Assembly: GCA_017547995.1 (NCBI GenBank)
Contig: JAFYNW010000298.1
Coordinates: forward strand, 1-5,642
DNA from: Clostridia bacterium
Lineage (GTDB): Bacteria; Bacillota; Clostridia; Oscillospirales; Butyricicoccaceae
Length of the DNA: 5,642 nucleotides
Direction of reading: 5' to 3'
Positions within the stretch are counted from its first letter, which is position 1, and each line of letters opens with the position of its first letter. Both the position numbers and the translations under genes were made by a program. Below are positions 1 through 4,884 of the stretch, piece after piece. The notes beneath the pieces are model-generated. The model searched no databases and was not told the DNA's origin. It saw only the letters and a program-made list of their open reading frames with translations.

Positions 1-214
1 CCCCTCTGGTCGATAGAGGGTCCGGGAGAACGAAAGTCCCGGGGCATCTTTGCTTCTTTTGGGCAAACATAAAGAAGTCGTCGAAGACGTCCCTCGATTT
101 ATCGAGGCTGATATCTTTCCTCTCAATATAAGCTTTGCCCTTATAAGCAAGACCCAAAACACCTCATCCGTCACCTATGGTGACACATTCCCTAATGGGA
201 AGGCATTTTTCAAA
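1..214. repeat. Gene-free stretch of clustered small palindromes
   Basis: I see no coding region here. The stretch contains six short inverted repeats in a row: CCCTCT/AGAGGG (2-7 with 15-20), CCGGGA/TCCCGG (22-27 with 37-42), CTTCTTT/AAAGAAG (53-59 with 71-77), CCTCGAT/ATCGAGG around a two-base loop (92-98 with 101-107), GTCACC/GGTGAC (170-175 with 179-184) and TTCCC/GGGAA (188-192 with 197-201). The last two, with the text between them, resemble a dispersed repeat I associate with Clostridia genomes; that is recall, not a search. The stretch follows the stop codon of the minus-strand gene at 215, so it is that gene's 3' flank. Confidence 0.6.
188..210 (+). terminator. Possible weak plus-strand terminator within the repeat
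   Basis: A five-base-pair hairpin (TTCCC, loop TAAT, GGGAA) is followed after four bases by five T residues at 206-210. This would act on a plus-strand transcript entering from the left of the window, converging on the minus-strand gene that ends at 215. The stem is short and the hairpin is also part of a repeat, so termination is only a possibility. On the minus strand the hairpin lacks a following T-run, and I found no convincing terminator for the minus-strand gene. Confidence 0.25.
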
Positions 215-2581
215 TTATTGCATTTCTAAAATATTGCAAAGTATCTTCACACTGCCTACGTTATAGTTTGCAAAGGAGAATCTTGCCCTGCCGTTTTTCA
301 CAGCAAGTGCAAACGGAAGTCTTTCGTCCCCTTCGCCCATCTCTCTGCGCAAATTACGCCAGTTTTCGTCAAATTCTGTATATTTAATGCTGCAAAGTCC
401 CATATCGAGAGCCTTTTTCAGCGTTTTGTCCTTCTTTTCCTTTTCAGCAAAGAGAAGCACCTCAATGTCCTCAAGACCTTCGGCATTTTCCATCAATTCA
501 TTGATGAAATGCTCGGTCGGCTCGCTTCCAAGGTCGACAAAAGCGGCAATCGTCTTGTTTTTGCCCTCAAAAACGCCACTCACGTCGACGTTTTTCAGCT
601 TTTCCGCCGTTTTGTCGCGAATCTCAGTCAGCACGATATCCTCAGCATCGCCCCCCGAAAGATTTGCAAAGGTGATGCATCCCGTCATGGCCCCGTCAAT
701 CTGACGTCTACCCTGCACGATGGCATAAAGGCCCTCGCGGACAAGATAGGTGGTGCCTTCGTCAAAGCTGTCGTTAAGGGAGAGAGTTTCCATTCTGCCC
801 TCCTCGTCGATGCGGGAAATTGTGAAATCCTCGCCGTAGCGGACAGTTTTTCCGCTCTTGTTGCGGACAACAAAGCGGCAGTTACGCTCGTCCATCGCAA
901 AGACAGGCACGAAGCCGAAGCCGTCAAAATATTCCACAGCACCGTCCTGCGGATTAAGCCTTGCAGCAAAACCGAGGGCGCGGAGGGTCTGCACGATGTG
1001 GACAGGGATATTCTCGCTTGTCGTGATGCCCGTTTCAAGCAGGGCGGCAAGGCTGCCCGTCATGCCGGGATATGCAAGGCTGTCCATCTTCCGCGTAGTG
1101 CCGATGATGAAGGAAGCCACGTCATTCGGCGTCTTAGGACGCATTTCATCAGGCCAGAAAGCCTGCACAAGCTGTCTGTGCGGAGTAAGTGGCTCGTTTT
1201 TAACCCTCATTTTAAGGAGATATTCCTTGAAAATCTTTTCAGGAATATTCGGCTTGTTTTCAAATGCACAGGCGATATCGAGCAGAGTCTTGAACTTTAT
1301 ATCTGTAAAATCCTTGTCGGAAAGGGTATCGAGCACAGATTCAATCTGCTCGCGGGAAAGCTTGCCGTAATGGATAAACTTGTCGATTTCAGGGTAATTC
1401 CTGCCCGATTTACGGAGGTATTCACTTTCGTCCCAGCCCGATTTATGAGCAAGACGGCGCTTTTCATCGAGGAGGGAAACCATTCTTTTATGGCTTTCGT
1501 CCTGCTCGAAGCTTTCGAAAACGATGCCCTTCGGCACAGCCAAATCAAACTCGAGATAGCGCTGACTCTCGCCTGGACTGAGGGTGATTTCAGTCTCATC
1601 AGCCTTTACGACCTGCGCTGTAATACCATCCTCTGTGTAAACGAAATATATAAGGTCGGCAAGGCCCGTTGTGAAGGTTACTTCGCCCTTCATATCGGTG
1701 AGCTTTTCACGGAGAAGGCTCATTTTGCCGTAATTTATCGTATAAACGCCCACTTTTGTACGTGGATAATCGGGCACGGACACGCGCACCTGCTTTGTGT
1801 CGGCGTAGGTTGCCGTTGAATCGTCGGTTGTGAAAATGCGGTTTTCGTCAGCAGTAGTGCCGCTGCCCATCTTGCCGAAGGTGCGGTATCGCACAACGCC
1901 CGCCTTGCTTGCGGCATGGTTAAACCAGCCGATATTCAGCTCGCTTTCAGGCTCGCAGGCGCCCATAAACTGCCATGTTTTGCCTGTAAAGACCTCGACC
2001 CACGCGTGATTATCGTCACAATGGAGCCAGTAAGGCGAATAGACCTGTCTTGCAGGAATGCCGACGGCACGGAGAGCGGAAACGGCAAGCACGCTTTCCT
2101 CGCCGCATCTGCCGTGGCCGATATTGACTGTGGCAAGGGCATTTTTCGTGCGGTCGTCGGAGGACTGATAGGTCGCCTTGGAAAGACACCAGTAGTTGAC
2201 CTCCTTTGCCGCAACGGCAAGGGATTTATCGCACACCATAGGGTATAATTCTTCGAAGAAAATATCACTGCAGACGGCAAAATCCTCATCATTCACTCTG
2301 TAAGGCAGAACGAAATCGAAGAAAATATCGTCAGGGATGCTTTTGCAGTATTCAATGCTCTCTTTCGCGCGGAGAATGGTACGCACGTGGAGAAGGAGAG
2401 CCTCAATATCAATGGAAACCGCATCCGTGATGACAAGCTGAGTGACCGCCTTCATAAAGAGCAGGGCAAGGTCACCCGTAACAGAATCACGGGCGGATAT
2501 ATATTCACGCTTACGGCGGGGAATCAGGGCAATATAGTCCTCAAAAGCCGTAGTAATTTCATCTTTGTATGCTTCAAACAT
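215..2581 (-). CDS. Transglutaminase-like protein, multidomain, cytosolic
   Basis: 788 residues, ATG start at 2581, stop at 215-217. The N-terminal half holds a transglutaminase-like (papain-fold) core: GHGRCGEES with the nucleophile Cys159, then ALRAVGIPARQVYSPYW (169-185), then DNHAWVEV with His192, and WQFMGACEPE (203-212). The usual third-position Asp is not present; Glu210 or Glu212 may replace it. About 265-345 looks like a beta-sandwich linker domain. Residues about 505-560 repeat the core pattern (QTLRALGFAARLNP) without the Cys and His. Residues about 655-788 look thioredoxin-like, with LPFALAV as a possible cis-Pro strand but no CxxC. There is no signal peptide or membrane segment, so it should be cytosolic. 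Similar domain order is, from memory, found in secreted Bacteroidetes proteins. Substrate and role are unknown; protease, amidase or peptide-binding activity are all possible. The family call is firm, the function is not. Confidence 0.85.
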   Translation of the reverse strand: MFEAYKDEITTAFEDYIALIPRRKREYISARDSVTGDLALLFMKAVTQLVITDAVSIDIEALLLHVRTILRAKESIEYCKSIPDDIFFDFVLPYRVNDEDFAVCSDIFFEELYPMVCDKSLAVAAKEVNYWCLSKATYQSSDDRTKNALATVNIGHGRCGEESVLAVSALRAVGIPARQVYSPYWLHCDDNHAWVEVFTGKTWQFMGACEPESELNIGWFNHAASKAGVVRYRTFGKMGSGTTADENRIFTTDDSTATYADTKQVRVSVPDYPRTKVGVYTINYGKMSLLREKLTDMKGEVTFTTGLADLIYFVYTEDGITAQVVKADETEITLSPGESQRYLEFDLAVPKGIVFESFEQDESHKRMVSLLDEKRRLAHKSGWDESEYLRKSGRNYPEIDKFIHYGKLSREQIESVLDTLSDKDFTDIKFKTLLDIACAFENKPNIPEKIFKEYLLKMRVKNEPLTPHRQLVQAFWPDEMRPKTPNDVASFIIGTTRKMDSLAYPGMTGSLAALLETGITTSENIPVHIVQTLRALGFAARLNPQDGAVEYFDGFGFVPVFAMDERNCRFVVRNKSGKTVRYGEDFTISRIDEEGRMETLSLNDSFDEGTTYLVREGLYAIVQGRRQIDGAMTGCITFANLSGGDAEDIVLTEIRDKTAEKLKNVDVSGVFEGKNKTIAAFVDLGSEPTEHFINELMENAEGLEDIEVLLFAEKEKKDKTLKKALDMGLCSIKYTEFDENWRNLRREMGEGDERLPFALAVKNGRARFSFANYNVGSVKILCNILEMQ

Positions 2582-2591
2582 TAAAAATAAA

Positions 2592-2596
2592 CCTAC
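2592..2596 (-). promoter_or_regulatory. Weak ribosome binding site of the transglutaminase-like gene
   Basis: Reading the minus strand, GTAGG lies ten bases before the ATG at 2581. It is a poor match to AGGAGG compared with the strong site of cutC, suggesting modest translation despite the consensus promoter upstream. No better site or start codon is nearby. Confidence 0.45.
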
Positions 2597-2631
2597 TTTA
2601 CCAGTTTAATTTATATTATTATACATATTAT

Positions 2632-2660
2632 ATTATATAATATGCCGTTTATATTGTCAA
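2632..2660 (-). promoter_or_regulatory. Consensus sigma-A promoter for the transglutaminase-like gene
   Basis: On the minus strand the sequence reads TTGACA (2660-2655), a 17-base spacer, then TATAAT (2637-2632): a perfect match to both boxes at the ideal spacing. Transcription should start near 2625 and give an untranslated leader of about 45 bases before the ATG at 2581. The surrounding DNA (2604-2645) is very AT-rich. Seen directly in the sequence; use in vivo is inferred. Confidence 0.85.
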
Positions 2661-2682
2661 TCGAATTGTTTTGTGATAGAAT
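2654..2682 (+). promoter_or_regulatory. Divergent extended -10 promoter toward cutC
   Basis: On the plus strand TTGTCA (2654-2659) is followed by 17 bases and TAGAAT (2677-2682). TG at 2674-2675 sits one base before the -10 box, giving an extended -10 element. Five bases of the -35 box are the same base pairs as the -35 box of the opposite promoter, because TTGTCAA reads TTGACAA on the other strand. A start near 2689 would give cutC a leader of about 250 bases. Confidence 0.7.
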
Positions 2683-2723
2683 AGGTGACGTAAACCTATG
2701 GTTTGATGAATTTCACGTCATAC

Positions 2724-2750
2724 GTCATTCTGAGTGAAACGAAGAATCTC
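2724..2750. repeat. Short dispersed-repeat type hairpin (GTCATTCTGAG...)
   Basis: The sequence begins GTCATTCTGAGTGAAACGAA and ends AATCTC, with ATTCT (2727-2731) able to pair with AGAAT (2743-2747). I recognise this as resembling an intergenic repeat common in Firmicutes and other bacterial genomes; only one copy lies in this window, so the repeat status rests on recall. A second hairpin, TTGCG/CGCAA (2774-2778 with 2785-2789), follows shortly after. Confidence 0.45.
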
Positions 2751-2797
2751 CCGCGGTTTGCAGGAGTTGAGAATTGCGGAATGTCGCAAGCGCCATC

Positions 2798-2924
2798 CCC
2801 TACGGATTTGTAGGGTACGGCATTTATGACGTACCACCCTGTTTAACGTATCACAGACACCTCAACGTTTGCCAACGGCAAATATATCGTATGCGTAAGC
2901 ATATATCACTTGCACGCAGTGCAA
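2798..2924. repeat. Composite intergenic repeat, copy 1, in the cutC leader
   Basis: The order is: hairpin CCCTAC/GTAGGG (2798-2803 with 2810-2815); a near-perfect palindrome of GTACGGCAT and ATGACGTAC around TT (2815-2834); a variable piece; CAGACACCTCAACGTTT (2854-2870); then three small hairpins, TTTGCC/GGCAAA (2868-2882), TATGC/GCATA (2890-2903) and TTGCAC/GTGCAA (2910-2924), the first two each followed by TATATC. The palindrome is repeated identically at 3788-3807, and the CAGACACCTCAA block recurs at 3869, in the same order and orientation. It ends seven bases before the ribosome binding site of cutC. Confidence 0.75.
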
Positions 2925-2930
2925 CAATAA

Positions 2931-2936
2931 AAGGAG
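2931..2936 (+). promoter_or_regulatory. Ribosome binding site of cutC
   Basis: AAGGAG, seven bases before the ATG at 2944. This strong site fixes the start, which also matches the conserved N-terminus of the CutC family. Confidence 0.9.
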
Positions 2937-2943
2937 CGCGCTT

Positions 2944-3681
2944 ATGAAAATTGAACTTTGTTGTGGCTCGTTTTCCGATGCCATGACGGCTTACAGAAAC
3001 GGGGCAGACCGTGTTGAGCTTTGCTCCTGCATATATTTCGGCGGTCTGACGCCATCCCTTTCCTCATTCACTCTGCTCAAGGAGAAAACAGGCATCGAAA
3101 CTGCCGTTATGATTCGCCCACGCGAAGGCGGTTTCTGCTATACCGAAGAGGAGTTTGAGGTCATGCTCCGTGATGGTGATGAGTTTATAAAGCACGGTGC
3201 CGACGCTCTCGTTTTCGGCTTTCTCACGGAGGACGGCTACATCGACGAGGACAAAACGGCCCGTTTTATGGCGATGATTGACTCCCGCTGCCAGTCGGTT
3301 TTCCACAAGGCATTTGACGTCTGCAAGGACGGTCTTATCGAGGGTGCAGAAAAGCTTAAACGACTGGGCATCACACGAATTCTCACGGCAGGCAAGGAGA
3401 AAACCGCCCTTGACGGCATCGAAAATCTCCGTCAGCTTATGGAATTGGACGGCATCGACATTCTGCCTTGCGGCTCGGTGCGTGTACATAATCTCAAGGA
3501 AATCGCAGACAAAACGGGGGCAAAATGGGTGCACACCTCGGCATTCGAGCCTTGTTTTGATATTTCCGCCAACAACGAAAGCATCAGCTTTACCCCGACC
3601 AAACCTGCACAGCAAGGCGAATACCCATCGGCAAACGGCGAAATCGTGAAGAATGTTGTGGATATAGCAAGAAAAATATAA
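2944..3681 (+). CDS. cutC: CutC family TIM-barrel protein
   Basis: 245 residues, close to the roughly 248 of E. coli CutC and apparently full length. Family motifs are visible throughout: GADRVELC (20-27), GGLTPS (33-38), MIRPREGGFCY (56-66), FHKAFD (120-125), RILTAGK (145-151), GSVRVHNL (177-184) and VHTSA (196-200). The fold is a cytosolic TIM barrel; no signal peptide is present. The family is named for copper homeostasis, but in E. coli the copper phenotype has been attributed to a small RNA (MicL) encoded in the cutC 3' region, so the enzymatic role is unsettled. Here it lies on the same strand as, and just ahead of, a ROK sugar kinase and NagA, which suggests a sugar-related job. The GSVR and HTSA loops on late strands sit where many TIM barrels bind phosphate; that is inference. 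Family assignment is secure, function is not. Confidence 0.95.
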   Translation: MKIELCCGSFSDAMTAYRNGADRVELCSCIYFGGLTPSLSSFTLLKEKTGIETAVMIRPREGGFCYTEEEFEVMLRDGDEFIKHGADALVFGFLTEDGYIDEDKTARFMAMIDSRCQSVFHKAFDVCKDGLIEGAEKLKRLGITRILTAGKEKTALDGIENLRQLMELDGIDILPCGSVRVHNLKEIADKTGAKWVHTSAFEPCFDISANNESISFTPTKPAQQGEYPSANGEIVKNVVDIARKI

Positions 3682-3959
3682 ATGAATTGATGCAGAGCAT
3701 CATGAATTGTGTTTCACACATGAATTGACTTCGTCGTGAATTGTCCCTTCGGAACATTGATGTGTGACAAGTCACATTCAATAAGCAGTACGGCATTTAT
3801 GACGTACCCTACAGAAAATCCAATGTAGGGGACGGTGCTGAGGGCGTCCCGTCCTGATAAATGCGTCGCAGACACCTCAATGTTTGTAAACAAACAATTC
3901 ATGCACAGCCTGTGCAATTCATGAAGCATCGCTTCAATTCATGGCGCACGCCAATTCAT
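3682..3959. repeat. Symmetric composite repeat element, copy 2, between cutC and the kinase
   Basis: This fills most of the 315-base gap between the two genes. The left arm has ATGAATT at 3682, 3702 and 3720 and GTGAATT at 3736, each followed by a small hairpin (GATGC/GCATC, GTGT/ACAC, GAC/GTC, TCC/GGA). The right arm has the reverse complement AATTCAT at 3896, 3916, 3936 and 3953, each preceded by a hairpin (GTTTGT/ACAAAC, GCACA/TGTGC, GAAGC/GCTTC, GGCG/CGCC). The middle has a strong stem TGTGAC/GTCACA (3763-3776), the 20-base palindrome shared with copy 1 (3788-3807), CCCTACA/TGTAGGG (3807-3830), GGGACG/CGTCCC (3829-3850) and the CAGACACCTCAA block (3869-3880). It starts right after the cutC stop codon. 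No ORF or transposase is inside. Confidence 0.8.
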
Positions 3960-3980
3960 TATAAATCATAATTCCTCAGA

Positions 3981-3985
3981 AAGGA
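3981..3985 (+). promoter_or_regulatory. Ribosome binding site of the ROK kinase gene
   Basis: AAGGA within AGAAAGGAAA, eleven bases before the ATG at 3997. Spacing is slightly long but the start is supported by the DIGGT motif beginning at residue 7, as usual for ROK kinases. I see no convincing separate promoter in the gap upstream; a TATAAA at 3960-3965 lacks a matching -35 box. Confidence 0.7.
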
Positions 3986-3996
3986 AATATTCAAAT

Positions 3997-4884
3997 ATGC
4001 AAATTCTTACTTTTGATATCGGCGGCACTCTTATCAAGTCCGCTATGTACGACGAAAATCTCGGCCTCCTCGACTGCTACGAGCACGAATACCCACGCGC
4101 AGGCGTTGAGGGTGTCCTCGCTATTCTCCGTCAGGAAATCCGCAAGAATGAAAAGGATTTCGACGCTATCGGCATTTCCACAGCAGGTCTTGTCGACGCA
4201 GAAAAGGGCGAAATCATCTTCTGCTCGGACGCTATCCCAGGCTACACAGGCACACTTCTCAAGGCTATTCTCGAAAGCGAAACACGTCACCCTGTTTTCA
4301 TCATGAATGACGTCAACGCGGCGGCACTCGGCGAAGGTGCATTCGGCTCGGGCAAGGATTTCAAGAATTACGTCTGCCTCACTTACGGCACAAGCATCGG
4401 CGGTGCTATCGTCATCGACGATAAGATTTACGGCGGCAAGAGTGGCTACGCAGGCGAAATCGGCCATATCGTAACACATCTCGGCGGCAAGCACTGTGTC
4501 TGCGGCCGCAAGGGCTGTTACACAGAATATGCAAGCGTGACTGCCCTTCTCAACAAGTGCCGTGCCATCGATTACCGCATCCGCGACGGCTTCGACATCT
4601 TTGCAAACTTCGAAAACCCACACATCAAGGCGGAAATCGATATGTGGATTGACGAGGTTGTCCACGGTCTTACAACTGTATGCCACATTTTCGACCCTGA
4701 AGCTATCATTCTCGGCGGCGGCATCATGAAGGAAAAATATCTGACAGACGAAATCTCCCGCAAGCTCAGGAAGGACGTTATGCCGGGCTATGAAAACGTG
4801 GCTGTGCTTCCTGCCGCCCTCGGCAACAAGGCAGGTCTTATGGGCGCGGCTGAAAACGTGCTGAGACATCTTAAAAATGATTAA
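3997..4884 (+). CDS. ROK family sugar kinase, probably for an N-acetylated hexosamine or glucose
   Basis: 295 residues, typical full length for a ROK kinase. Visible motifs: N-terminal phosphate-binding DIGGT (7-11), GISTAG (59-64), MNDVNAAALGE (103-113) with the expected catalytic base Asp105, GTSIGG (131-136), and the ROK signature GEIGH...CVCGRKGCYTEYAS (153-180), where His157, Cys167, Cys169 and Cys174 fit the structural zinc site. DPEAIILGGG (233-242) is the second nucleotide-binding region. The enzyme transfers phosphate from ATP to the 6-hydroxyl of a hexose in the cytosol. Sequence alone does not separate glucokinase from GlcNAc or ManNAc kinases; the nagA gene overlapping its end by eight bases favours GlcNAc or ManNAc. 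Its codons end in C more often than those of the neighbouring genes, which may mean higher expression. Family certain, substrate inferred. Confidence 0.93.
   Translation: MQILTFDIGGTLIKSAMYDENLGLLDCYEHEYPRAGVEGVLAILRQEIRKNEKDFDAIGISTAGLVDAEKGEIIFCSDAIPGYTGTLLKAILESETRHPVFIMNDVNAAALGEGAFGSGKDFKNYVCLTYGTSIGGAIVIDDKIYGGKSGYAGEIGHIVTHLGGKHCVCGRKGCYTEYASVTALLNKCRAIDYRIRDGFDIFANFENPHIKAEIDMWIDEVVHGLTTVCHIFDPEAIILGGGIMKEKYLTDEISRKLRKDVMPGYENVAVLPAALGNKAGLMGAAENVLRHLKND

Noticed and set aside
509..1819. A 436-codon open frame on the plus strand
   Set aside because: It is antisense to the transglutaminase-like gene, whose conserved motifs lie on the minus strand. The plus-strand product shows no family motif and has no promoter or ribosome binding site; it results from codon bias on the opposite strand.
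2690..2943. A metabolite riboswitch in the cutC leader
   Set aside because: The stems belong to repeat elements, one of which recurs before the kinase gene with different stems; no known riboswitch core was recognised.
3064..3615. A 183-codon open frame antisense to cutC
   Set aside because: CutC motifs cover the same region on the plus strand; the antisense frame has no motif or start signals.
3682..3959. A CRISPR-like array because of regular short repeats spaced about 20 bases apart
   Set aside because: The repeated units are only seven bases long, the intervening pieces are self-complementary hairpins rather than unique spacers, the orientation flips across the element, and no cas gene is present.
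3955..3980. A promoter for the kinase using TATAAA at 3960-3965
   Set aside because: There is no acceptable -35 box 16-18 bases upstream; the AT-rich bases look like the end of the repeat element.
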